DNA of 64,000 bases from Liolophura sinensis (lineage: Eukaryota; Mollusca; Polyplacophora; Chitonida; Chitonidae), in contig NC_088306.1 of the NCBI RefSeq assembly GCF_032854445.1, positions 562,501-626,500 of the forward strand, read 5' to 3'. Position 1 is the first letter of the stretch. Each line of letters opens with the position of its first letter. The notes beneath the pieces are model-generated. The model was not told the origin of the DNA and ran no database searches. It saw only the letters and a list, made by a program, of their open reading frames with translations. Made by a program: the position numbers and the translations under genes. Below, piece by piece: positions 51,701 through 62,894 of this stretch.

Positions 51701-54700
51701 GCTAAAAATTCAGTCTGGACCCTGGCTGTTGTGGCTAGGCACAGATTGCGGCACAAATAATTACATCACTTACATATGTCTAGCTAGTGAAATGCAGGTC
51801 ATAACATCTACCCTTCCAGTCATCACTTATGTGTGTCTAGCTAGTGAAATGCAGGGCATAACATCCACCTTTCCTGTCATAACTTACGTGTGCCTAGCTA
51901 GTGAAATGCAGGTCATAACATCCACCCTTCCAGTCATCACTTGCGTATGTGTAGCTAGTGAAATGCAGGTCATAATATCCACCCTTCCAGTCATCACTTA
52001 TGTGTGTCTAGCTAGTGAAATGCAGGTCATAACATCCATCCTTCCAGTCATCACTTACATATGTCTAGCTAGTGAAATGCAGGTCATAACATCCATCCTT
52101 CCAGTCATCACTTACATATGTCTAGCTAGTGAAATGCAGGGCATAACATCCACCTTTCCTGTCATAACTTACGTGTGTCTAGCTAGTGAAATGCAGGTCA
52201 TAACATCCACCCTTCCAGTCATCACATGCGTATGTGTATCTAGTGCAATGCAGGTCATAACATCCACCCTTCCAGTCATCACTTGTGTATGTGTATCTAG
52301 TGAAATGCAGGTCATAACATCCACCCTTCCAGTCATCACTTGTGTATGTGTATCTAGTGAAATGCAGGTCATAACATCCACCCTTCCAGTCATCACATGC
52401 GTATGTGTATCTAGTGCAATGCAGGTCATAACATCCACCCTTCCAGTCATCACTTGTGTATGTGTATCTAGTGAAATGCAGGTCATAACATCCACCCTTC
52501 CAGTCACCACACACAATTTTGTTACCGAATAAATCACCTCTCTCAATAAGCTCATTTGCTTCTTGATAGGCTAAGGTATATTTGCAAAATTAAAGCCATG
52601 ACAACAGGATTTCAAACTATGGAACACAGTAGTTACACGTACATGCTTGTCATACCATACTGAACCAAATGAAATGTTAACATATTTTGACTTCAGGTTT
52701 GACGTGCACGGAACAGAATTTTATAACAAAGGCTGGAGCCCAGAAATATGCAGCAGAGCATGGCCTCATCCTTGTAGCCCCAGACACCAGTCCACGTGCG
52801 TATTGAATCGACCAAGATAATGGCTTCCTTTTCTGTGGGTCTTTTGGTGAGAATCGCCAGAGGCCCATTATAGAGGCGTGAAAGAATGTGAAGAAATTGT
52901 TGGAAGTAGTTTCACCCAAGTACAGCATGTCAGTGCACTTAACGACATTGACTGTGCTATGGTCAATTATTACCTTCCTTTCGTGATGTTTTCTTCATTG
53001 TTTTGTAGGATTTATATGTTATGATTATACATTTTTTTTTTCAGGATATTATACTGCCATCTGGGCTGGAATTTTCTACAATTTCTGGTTTTTAGGAGCA
53101 GAAAAATTAGCCCATTTTATGCCGATGGCATTGTTTTAGCTGTCTTGTCTGTCATTATACATCTTGTGAAGCTCTGAAATTGGGCAATCCAAACAATGTA
53201 GTTTTGTGTCCAGGAAGCTAATAAACAATGTGCACAGATTGCACTGTAAGTTTCACGTGCCAAAGGTTGAGGAGTTGGGAGTGGCCAGATTGTAAAAGGT
53301 TTACCTACAAGACTACTCTACTTTTTGATAGGAGTGGGTTTTATAGTTCATTTTATCAAATCATTCTCATGCAGGCCTACATGTCCCAATTAGAGATGGT
53401 AACAGCGGAACAGTGAAATATCTGATGTAGACCATTGTGAAAAGTCCAAATATTTGAAACTCTGATATATATGTAACACATATCGTTTTCAGAATTTAGC
53501 ATACCACTAACACAGAGGATTAAGGATGGCCTTAATATTATCTTATGTTAACCAGAAAAGCAAGCTTTTATTTTTTATGCCTTATTTATATATTTGTTAT
53601 TGTTTATTTGTGATTTCTATGTTCCTCACTTGCCTTGTTGGTGTGTAGGGGGGTGTAACATAGAGGGTGAGGAAGAGAGTTGGGATTTCGGGACAGGGGC
53701 GGGGTTTTATGTGGACGCTACAGAGGAGAAGTGGAAGACAAACTACAACATGTACAGCTATGTTACCAAAGAGGTAAGGGCCAGGGCTGTCAACAGGAGT
53801 GGCCTGAGGCTAACATTAACCAAGTATACTTTTGAATAAAGCTGTATTGTTTAGTCACTGGGGAGGGGGCACAATTTTTAACCCTGCGAGGTGGCGCTAG
53901 TGTAAAGCAGGACCTCCAGTCATTGTCACCTCAAGAAATGATTGTAACACTGTATATACAGTGTTACAGTGTATTAGTTTCTGCTGTAATGTCGTTCTGT
54001 CTCTAAAAAATGGTATCAAGGTCCTACTACCTGTCGTTTTACAGGTCTCCATTCATGACACTGCCATTTTTAAAAAGAGAACCATTTTAGATCTGCTTCG
54101 TCCGTATTGTGCTGCGTGATTAGAGAGTTATATTTTTTTCATAAAATATACGCTATCAAAGATTTTCATTTTATCAGTAACCATTTTCTTTTGTTTTTCC
54201 AGCTCCCAGAGCTAATAAATGCTAACTTTCCAGCCAATCCTTTGAAGCAAAGTATTTTTGGACACAGGTAAGGTTAAAAATAGGAGCAAAGGCAACTTCA
54301 TTAAGCTGGCCATAAACAGCAGTGAAAGTCCAGGGTCCTAATCTTGATTACTTCAGTTTGTATGCATCATTACAAGAGAAAAACAGGCCATGATTCACAA
54401 TACCATCCAGATTTTACACCTGGTTGAGCTATACCATCCAGATTTTACAGCTGGTTCAGCTATACCATCCAGATTTTACAGCTGGTTCAGCTATACCATC
54501 CAGATTTTACAGCTGGTTCAGCTATATGATCCACATTTTACAGCTGGTTCAGCTATATGATCCACATTTTACAGCTGGTTCAGCTGTACCATCCAGATTT
54601 TACAGCTGGTTCAGCTGTACCATCCAGATTTTACAGCTGGTTCAGCTGTACCATCCAGATTTTACAGCTGGTTCAGCTGTACCATCCACATTTTACAGCT

Positions 54701-57700
54701 GGTTCAGCTGTACCATCCAGATTTTACAGCTGGTTCAGCTATATGATCCACATTTTACAGCTGGTTCAGCTATACCATCCAGATTTTACAGCTGGTTCAG
54801 CTATACCATCCAGATTTTACAGCTGGTTCAGCTATATGATCCACATTTTACAGCTGATTCAGCTGTACCATCCACATTTTACAGCTGGTTCAGCTGTACC
54901 ATCCAGATTTTACAGCTGGTTGAGCTATATGATCCACATTTTACAGCTGGTTCAGCTATACCATCCAGATTTTACAGCTGGTTCAGCTATACCATCCAGA
55001 TTTTACAGCTGGTTCAGCTATATGATCCACATTTTACAGCTGGTTCAGCTGTACCATCCACATTTTACAGCTGGTTCAGCTGTACCATCCACATTTTACA
55101 GCTGGTTCAGCTGTACCATCCACATTTTACAGCTGGTTCAGCTGTACAATGTAGATTTTACAGCTGGTTCAGCTATATGATTTTACAGCTTTGTGTATTG
55201 TGGACACTGTTCGGTTTCCAGTGCAGTTTTACTTAATTTTATCAGTGTTATATAAATATGTGTGTGACATGAACTTGTTCCTGTTTCTGTGTCAGATATC
55301 TGTATTGTATCAGAAACACCTGTACATCTCTCTAGGAACGTCTTTTATCCATGATTCCCATGCAGCTTTGTGATGGAAAATTTGTTCGTAGGAAGCTAAC
55401 CAATACGTACTTGGTGAAATCTACCCAGTATGTACTTGGTGAAATCTACCCAATACGTACTTGGTGAAATCTACCCAATACTTACTTGGTGAAATCTACC
55501 CAATACGTACTTGGTGAAATCTACCCAATACGTACTTGGTGAAATCTACCCAATACGTACTTGGTGAAATCTACCCAATATGTACTTGGTGAAATCTACC
55601 CAATAAATACTTGGTGAAATCTACCCAATACGTACTTGGGGAAATCAACCCAATACGTACTTGGTGAAATCTACCCAATATGTACTTGGTGAAATCTACC
55701 CATTATGTACTTGGTGAAATCTACCCATTACGTACTGGGTGAAATCTACACTATACGTACTGGGTGAAATCTACCCAATATGTACTTGGTGAAATCTACC
55801 CAATACGTACTTGGTGAAATCTACCCAATACGTACTTGGTGAAATCTACCCAATACGTACTTGGTGAAATCTACCCAATATGTACTTGGTGAAATCTACC
55901 CAATAAATACTTGGTGAAATCTACCCAATACGTACTTGGGGAAATCAACCCAATACGTACTTGGTGAAATCTACCCAATATGTACTTGGTGAAATCTACC
56001 CATTATGTACTTGGTGAAATCTACCCATTACGTACTGGGTGAAATCTACACTATACGTACTGGGTGAAATCTACCCAATATGTACTTGGTGAAATCTACC
56101 CAATATGTACTTGGTGAAATCTACCCATTATGTACTTGGTGAAATCTACCCAATAAATACTTGGTGAAATCTACCCAATACGTACTTGGTGAAATGCACC
56201 CAATATGTACTTGGTGAAATCTACCCAATACGTACTGGGTGAAATCTACCCAATACGTACTGGGTGAAATCTACCCAATACGTACTGGGTGAAATCTACC
56301 CAATATGTACTTGGTGAAATCTACCCAATAAATACTTGGTGAAATCTACCCAATACGTACTTGGTGAAATCTACCCAATATGTACTTGGTGAAATCTACC
56401 CAATATGTACTGGGTGAAATCTACCCATTATGTACTTGGTGAAATCTGCCCAATACGTACTTGGTGAAATCTACCCAATACGTACTGGGTGAAATCTACC
56501 CCTGCAGCCATATGTCACACATGTGACAAAGACACCACAGACAAAACAGTTAATCAAGTATCCATGTATGTATATTAAAGACTAATACATGTTCAGACAT
56601 GGGAAACGTACATGGAGATATGCACGTATGTACGCAGATACTCAAACATGTACATGTTCACCTCTCTGTCATGATAAATATGCAGCATTGTAACTGAGGA
56701 GAGGTGTATATACCCATGTCAGTCAGCCAAGCTGCACTCTTCCTAAATCCTGTCATTCCAGTATGGGGGGTCACGGGGCCCTGGTGTGTACCCTGAAGAA
56801 TCCTGGGAAGTACCAGTCCGTCAGCGCCTTCTCCCCTATATGTAACCCCATCAACTGCCCCTGGGGTCAGAAAGCTTTTGCAGGGTACCTGGGTGAGAAG
56901 AAAGAGGCCTGGGATGTAAGGATATCTTACTGCATGGAGTTAAAGCATTTTCCTATTTCCCCAGAATACCCGCACGAATTTGGTGTAAACACTTGAGTGA
57001 ATGAGTTCTTGAGGTTTAACGTCGTACTTAACAATTTTTCAGTCATATGACAACGAGTAAACACTTGAGCAAAGCTTTTAGCAGAACTGTAAATGACCTA
57101 AAATTTGGCCTGGAAAAGTGCATTATGGCAGACAAGTGAATGTCATAAAATATTATTTTTGATGTTTGAAAGTACATACTTCCAGTAGGATGTCATCTCC
57201 ACTTATCTTCTGAACAAACCTCAAAGCACCTTTCTGAGGAGAATAGGACTGTCAGAATTTATAATGAAAAATGAAGAACAAAATTTTAGGCCTTCTTAAT
57301 ACAGTATTTTGTATCTTCGCTTTGCTGGCAGAATTCAGGGGAGATTACATTACATTACAGAATAGGTCAGGTTGGGTTAGTGTCAGTATAATGTGAGAGG
57401 AATGTTGTGTCTGGTGTCAGTATAATGTGAGAGGAGTGTTGTGTCTGGTGTCAGGATAATGTTAGAGGAGTGTGGTGTCTGGTGTCAGTGTAATGTGAGA
57501 GGAGTGTTGTGTCTGGTGTCAGTATAATGTGAGAGGAGTGTTGTGTCTGGAGTCAGTATAATGTGAGAGGAGTGTTGTGTCTGGTGTCAGTATAATGTGA
57601 GAGGAGTGTGGTGTCTGGTGTCAGTATAATGTGAGAGGTGTGTTGTGTCTGGTGTCTGTATAATGTGAGAGGAATGTTGTGTCTGGTGTCAGTATAATGT

Positions 57701-60700
57701 GAGAGGAGTGTGGTGTCTGGTGTCAGTATAATGTGAGAGGTGTGTTGTGTCTGGTGTCTGTATAATGTGAGAGGAATGTTGTGTCTGGTGTCAGTGTAAT
57801 GTGAGAGGAGTGTTGTGTCTGGTGTCAGTATAATGTGAGAGGAATGTTGTGTCTGGTGTCAGGATAATGTCAGAGGAGTGTGGTGTCTGGTGTCAGTATA
57901 ATGTGAGAGGAGTGTTGTGTCTGGTGTCAGTGTAATGTGAGAGGAATGTTGTGTCTGGTGTCAGTATAATGTTAGAGGAGTGTCGTGTCTTGTGTCAGTA
58001 TCATTTGAATGAGTGGCATGTCATGTCTTTTGTCAGTATCATTTGAATGAGTAGCATGTCATGTCTTGTGTCAGTATCATTTGAATGAGTGGCATGTCAT
58101 GTCTTGTGCCAGTATCTGGTGTGTTGTATGCGGGGTGTCAGTTTAAAGTGAGTGGGTATCCTGTCTAGTGTCAGCATGATGTGAGTAGGTGGTGTGTTGT
58201 ATCTGGTGTGTCAGTTTAAAGTGAGTGGGTATCCTGTCTAGTGTCAGCATGATGTGAGTAGGTGGTGTGTTGTATTTGGTGTGTCAGTTTAAAGTGAGTG
58301 GGTATCCTGTCTAGTGTCAGCATGATGTGAGTAGGTGGTGTGTTGTATCTGGTGTGTCAGTTTAAAGTGAGTGAGTATCCTGTGTAGTGTCAGCATGATG
58401 TGAGTAGGTGGTGTGTTGTATCTGGTGTGTCAGTTTAAAGTGAGTGGGTATCCTGTGTAGTGTCAGCATGATGTGAGTAGGTGGTGTGTTGTATTTGGTG
58501 TGTCAGTTTAAAGTGAGTGGGTATCCTGTGTAGTGTCAGCATGAAGTGAGTAGGTGGTGTGTTGTATCTGGTGTGTCAGTTTAAAGTGAGTGGGTATCCT
58601 GTCTAGTGTCAGCATGATGTGAGTAGGTGGTGTGTTGTATTTGGTGTGTCAGTTTAAAGTGAGTGGGTATCCTGTGTAGTGTCAACATGATGTGAGTAGG
58701 TGGTGTGTTGTATCCGGGTGTGTCAGTTTAAAGTGAGTGAGTATCCTGTCTAGTGTCAACATGATGTGAGTAGGTGGTGTGTTGTATCTGGTGTGTCAGT
58801 TTAAAGTGAGTGGGTATCCTGTCTAGTGTCAACATGATGTGAGTAGGTGGTGTGTTGTATCCGGGTGTGTCAGTTTAAAGTGAGTGGGTATCCTGTCTAG
58901 TGTCAGCATGATGTGTGTATGTGGTGTGTTGTATCTGGTGTCAGTTTAAAGTGAGTGGGTATCCTGTCTAGTGTCAGCATGATGTGAATAGGTGGTGTGT
59001 TGTATCCGGTGTGTCAGTTTAAAGTGAGTGAGTATCCTGTCTAGTGTCAACATGATGTGAGTAGGTGGTGTGTTGTATCCGGTGTGTCAGTTTAAAGTGA
59101 GTGGGTATCCTGTCTAGTGTCAGCATGATGTGAGTAGGTGGTGTGTTGTATCTGGTGTGTCAGTTTAAAGTGAGTGGGTATCCTGTGTAGTGTCAGCATG
59201 ATGTGAGTAGGCGGTGTGTTGTATCTGGTGTTTCACTTTAAACTGAGTGGGTATCCTGTGTAGTGTCAGCATGATGTGAGTAGGTGGTGTGTTGTATCTG
59301 GTGTGTCAGTTTAAAGTGAGTGGGTATCCTGTCTAGTGTCAGCATGAAGTGAGTATGTGGTGTGTTGTAACTGGTGTGTCCGTATAATCTGAGCAAATGC
59401 CGTGTTCATATCGGTATGAAGTGTGTAGGTGGTGTGTTGTATCTGGTGTCATTTGTAATTTGGTAACCTATCTAGTGTCAGCATGATGTGAGTGGGGTGT
59501 CATACCTGGTGTCGGTATAATTTGAGTGAAGTGTCATATCTGGTCTCATTAAAATGTAAGGCAGTGATTCACGCCTGGTGTCAGTATACATGTGCATGTA
59601 TGAGGAGATAGGTCATAGGTCATAGTGTATGTACATATAGCTCAGGTGTGGAGGACAGATTTCTGCCATTATGAGGACATAGATCATAGTTGTGTATGTA
59701 CATATAGCTTAGGTGTGGAGGACAGATTTCTGCCATTATGAGGACATAGATCATAGTTGTGTATGTACATATAGCGCAGGTGTGGAGGACAGATTTCTGC
59801 CATTATGAGGAGATAGGTCATAGTTGTGTTTGTACAAGTAGCGCAGGTGTGGAGGACAGATTTCTGCCATTATGAGGAGATAGATCATAGTTGTGTATGT
59901 ACATATAGCGCAGGTGTGGAGGACAGATTTCTGCCATTATGAGGAGATAGGTCATAGTTGTGTATGTACATATAGTGCAGGTGTGGAGGACAGATTTCTG
60001 CCATTATGAGGAGATAGATCATAGTTGTGTATGTACATATAGCTCAGGTGTGGAGGACAGATTTCTGCCATTATGAGGACATAGATCATAGTTGTGTATG
60101 TACATATAGCTCAGGTGTAGAGGACAGATTTCTGCCATTATGAGGACATAGATCATAGTTGTGTGTGTACATATAGTGCAGGTGTGGAGGACAGATCATA
60201 TTTGTGTATGTACATATAGCGCAGGTGTGGAGGACAGATTTCTGCCATTATGAGGAGATAGGTCATAGTTGTGTTTGTACAAGTAGCGCAGGTGTGGAGG
60301 ACAGATTTCTGCCATTATGAGGAGATAGGTCATAGTTGTGTATGTACATATAGCTCAGGTGTGGAGGACAGATTTCTGCCATTATGAGGACATAGATCAT
60401 AGTTGTGTATGTACATATAGCTCAGGTGTGGAGGACAGATTTCTGCCATTATGAGGACATAGATCATAGTTGTGTATGTACATATAGCTCAGGTGTGGAG
60501 GACAGATTTCTGCCATTATGAGGACATAGATCATAGTTGTGTATGTACATATAGCTCAGGTGTGGAGGACAGATTTCTGCCATTATGAGGACATAGATCA
60601 TAGTTGTGTATGTACATATAGCACAGGTGTGGAGGACAGATTTCTGCCATTATGAGGAGATAGTTTTGGATCAGGAACTTTTTCTGCGCACAGAGAATCA

Positions 60701-62894
60701 GGATGTTTATAACAATATCAGTCACTGTATGACGCAATGACCTCTGTTGCTTTTGACCTCTGTTACAGGAGTATGATGCTTGCTCTCTGGTGAAGGGGTA
60801 CAATGGACCACCTCTAGAGATTTTAATTGATCAGGTAACCTACGTTGTACAAGTCAAAGAACATTTCATTATAATTTTTAATATTTTTCTCTTTTCTTTA
60901 TTTGCTATGTGTTTTGATTTACTACTGACATTGAACTTAATGAACACAAAATAAGGTGATCTATACATCAGAAGAACTTCATATACCAGAGAAGAACTTA
61001 GTTTTCTGTGATGGACTGCAACTGTCATGTTTGATACCTCCTAGGGTAAGGCCGACTCTTTCCTCCCCGCCGGGCCAGCTGCTCCCCGACAACCTGGTGG
61101 CTGCCTGTGCCAAAAATAAAGTGCTGTCATCCTCCGAATGCAAGAGGTAGGTAATCACTGGCTGCTGTTTGTCATCGTCAGAATGCAAGAGGAAGGTAAT
61201 CACTGGCTGCTGTTTACCTGGTAGGTAATCACTGGCTGCTGTTTGTCATCCTCCGAATGCAAGAGGTAGGTAATCACTGGCTGCTGTTTACCTGGTAGGT
61301 AATCACTGGCTGCCGTTTGTCATCGTCAGAATGCAAGAGGTAGGTAATCACTTGCTGCTGTTTACCTGGTAGGTAATCACTGGCTGCTGTTTGTTGTCCT
61401 CCGAATGCAAGAGGTAGGTAATCACTGGCTGCTGTTTACCTGGTAGGTAATCACTGGCTGCTGTTTGTCATCCTCCGAATGCAAGAGGAAGGTAATCACT
61501 GGCTGCTGTTTACCTGGTAGGTAATCACTGGCTGCTGTTTGTCATTGTGAGAATGCAAGAGGAAGGTAATCACTGGCTGCTGTTTACCTAGTAGGTAATC
61601 ACTGGCTGCCGTTTGTCATCGTCAGAATGCAAGAGGTAGGTAATCACTGGCTGCTGTTTGTCATCGTCAGAATGCAAGAGGTAGGTAATCACTGGCTGCT
61701 GTTTGTCATCGTCAGAATGCAAGAGGTAGGTAATCACTGGCCGCTGTTTTCCATCGTCAGAATGCAAGAGGTAGGTAATCACTGGCCGCTGTTTTCCATC
61801 GTCAGAATGCAAGAGGTAGGTAATCACTGGCTGCTGTTTACCTAGTAGGTAATCACTGGCTGCTGTTTGTCATCCTCCGAATGTAAGAGGAAGGTAATCA
61901 CTGGCTGCTGTTTACCTAGTAGGTAATCACTGACTGCCGTTTGTCATCGTCAGAATGCAAGAGGTAGGTAATCACTGGCTGCTGTTTGTCATCGTCAGAA
62001 TGCAAGAGGTAGGTAATCACTGGCTGCTGTTTGTCATCGTCAGAATGCAAGAGGTAGGTAATCACTGGCTGCTGTTTTCCATCGTCAGAATGCAAGAGGT
62101 AGGTAATCACTGGCTGCTGGTTGTCATCGTCAGAATGCAAGAGGTGGGTAATCACTGACCGCTGTTTTCCATCGTCAGAATGTAAGATGTAGGTAATCAC
62201 TGGCTGCTGGTTGTCATCGTCAGAATGCAAGAGGTAGGTAATCACTGGCTGCTGGTTGTCATCGTCAGAATGCAAGAGGTAGGTAATCACTGGCTGCTGG
62301 TTGTCATCGTCAGAATGCAAGAGGTAGGTAATCACTGGCCGCTGTTTTCCATCGTCAGAATGCAAGAGGTGGGTAATCACTGGCTGCTGTTTAATTGTAA
62401 AGCTTACCAGCTCCGGTGGCGTAGTGGACAGAATTTCTGCCTCGTAATAGGTAATCAGACCCGAGGATCACAAAGTCAGACTTAAGTCTTGCCTTGCGGT
62501 GTGATTCCTGAGCTTATTTTTTAACTTAAGCGCAAATTTTCAGTTTGTTCAAGAATGTCTATGACAGCTCTTAAGTATTAAAGTAGAAATCCCTAAGATA
62601 AGTAACAATTTTACAGCGATAAACTGTTTTGAAGTTAAGACCATGAAGTCTGACTTAGTTGTAGGTGCTTCGTGATGTGCTTGGGGCCAGTGTTAAGTCC
62701 TGAATTGAGTCATTACTTTGGTTTGACTGTCAGTAGAAATATAAGTCTGAAAATAGACCACTCATCACTGAACTTGTAGTGTTCCTATAAGTTTTGTTTT
62801 GTTTTGTTTACAGGGTTATGATCACAGTTATTATTTCATTTCTACGTTTATGGAGGACCACATTAAACATCATGCAAAGTATCTCCTCAACTGA
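48741..62894 (+). CDS. ESD: S-formylglutathione hydrolase (esterase D), 9 coding exons
   Basis: Cytosolic serine hydrolase that splits S-formylglutathione to glutathione and formate, the last step of glutathione-dependent formaldehyde detoxification. Coding exons: 48741-48808, 49737-49825, 52697-52795, 53649-53773, 54203-54267, 56762-56915, 60769-60834, 61045-61146, 62814-62894 (TGA). Phases agree at every junction; the total is 849 nt, 282 residues, the length of human ESD. Landmarks: [14 protein letters not shown] (47-60), [11 protein letters not shown] (78-88), [15 protein letters not shown] (95-109), nucleophile in GHSMGG (S149), D226 in GKAD, H260 in GYDH. The exon 1 donor (GTCTTT) is weak but the only one that keeps frame. 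The ATG has A at -3 and sits 18 nt inside an exon with acceptor at 48722, so a 5' non-coding exon must lie upstream. Exon 8 has two compensating indels (separate entry): as written, the frame stops at 61117. Confidence 0.93.
50170..51412. repeat. 51-bp minisatellite, about 24 units, ESD intron 2
   Basis: Unit gttccatcattgcaatactc ttctgtcgtcagacaaatac acatgtatggt. The period is a multiple of three and stop-free in two plus frames and one minus frame (about 17 residues per unit), so frames of 385-418 residues appear on both strands. Confidence 0.96.
51762..52515. repeat. 57-bp minisatellite, about 13 units, ESD intron 2
   Basis: Unit tcatcacttatgtgtgtcta gctagtgaaatgcaggtcat aacatccacccttccag. 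Units in the second half have tgtgtatctagtg in place of tgtctagctagtg. It ends about 180 bp before exon 3. Confidence 0.95.
54405..55186. repeat. 31-bp minisatellite, about 25 units, ESD intron 5
   Basis: Unit ctggttcagctataccatcc agattttacag, with gtacc/tatga and cagatt/cacatt variants. The 31-bp period cycles all frames without stops. Confidence 0.95.
55398..56502. repeat. 25-bp minisatellite, about 44 units, with a 300-bp higher-order duplication
   Basis: Unit gtgaaatctacccaatacgt acttg. Twelve units with shared variants (aaatac, ggggaaatcaa, actgggtgaaatctacacta) at about 55560-55790 recur 300 bp later at about 55860-56090. Confidence 0.95.
57004..57057 (+). mobile_element. Short fragment of the same interspersed family
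   Basis: gagttcttgaggtttaacgt cgtacttaacaatttttcag tcatatgacaacgag, 90 bp after the ESD exon 6 donor. Confidence 0.45.
57370..57985. repeat. 34-bp minisatellite, about 18 units, ESD intron 6
   Basis: Unit gtgtcagtataatgtgagag gagtgttgtgtctg, grading at about 57990-58110 into a short run of tgtcagtatcatttgaatga gt units. Confidence 0.93.
58115..59480. repeat. 73-bp minisatellite, about 18 units, ESD intron 6
   Basis: Unit gtatctggtgtgtcagttta aagtgagtgggtatcctgtc tagtgtcagcatgatgtgag taggtggtgtgtt. It shares ctggtgtcag and gtgtcagyat with the preceding 34-bp array, so the two may be related. Confidence 0.93.
59595..60660. repeat. 67-bp minisatellite, about 16 units, ESD intron 6
   Basis: Unit catagttgtgtatgtacata tagctcaggtgtggaggaca gatttctgccattatgagga catagat, with gagata/gacata and cgcagg/ctcagg variants and one shortened unit near 60185. 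It ends about 110 bp before exon 7. It is unrelated in sequence to the 67-bp array at 37-40 kb. Confidence 0.95.
61045..61146 (+). pseudogene. ESD: ESD exon 8 with +1/-1 compensating indels and in-frame TAA
   Basis: The exon is 102 nt, exactly the 34 codons expected here. From 61045 it reads GKADSFLPA in the frame set by exon 7. From about 61073 the conserved [16 protein letters not shown] continues one base later, as if one base had been inserted in the GGGCC run at 61072-61076. From 61123 the expected VILRMQE returns to the original frame, as if a base were missing near AAAGTG (61118-61123). Read without correction, TAA at 61117-61119 ends the protein before His260. A normal acceptor, the donor GTAGGT and intact flanking exons argue against an old dead gene. 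A local consensus error or a very recent lesion is more likely. I label it broken because that is what the bases say. Confidence 0.7.
61147..62396. repeat. 45-bp minisatellite carrying the ESD exon 8 donor
   Basis: Starts at the exon 8 donor. Later units read aggtaatcactggctgctgt ttgtcatcgtcagaatgcaa gaggt. The earlier part alternates with a variant containing tttacctggtaggtaatcac. The piece gtcatcctccgaatgcaag|ag plus gtaggtaatcac equals the last codons of exon 8 (VILRMQE) and its donor. In many units cctccg has become cgtcag, which also creates an acceptor-like tgtcatcgtcag. The 45-bp period is a multiple of three, so 15-residue repeat frames ([15 protein letters not shown]) run on both strands without being genes. 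Confidence 0.93.
62408..62520 (+). mobile_element. tRNA-derived SINE head in ESD intron 8
   Basis: ccggtggcgtagtggacaga atttctgcctcg (A-box-like) then gacccgaggatcac (weak B box) and aaagtcagacttaagtcttg ccttgcgg. A related fragment, agcatagtggatagagcatc tgcctctgc, is at 51549-51577. The boundaries are approximate. Confidence 0.45.

Noticed and set aside
51729-52532. 267-residue open frame with 19-residue repeats
   Set aside because: 57-bp minisatellite read-through; no start context, domain or splice support.
54424-55236. 270-residue open frame
   Set aside because: 31-bp array read-through between ESD exons 5 and 6.
60956-61150. Plus-strand frame reading through ESD exon 8 as ...[15 protein letters not shown]...
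   Set aside because: It captures the shifted core but enters from intron 7 sequence and loses GKAD and VILRMQE, so it is a frame artefact of the indels.
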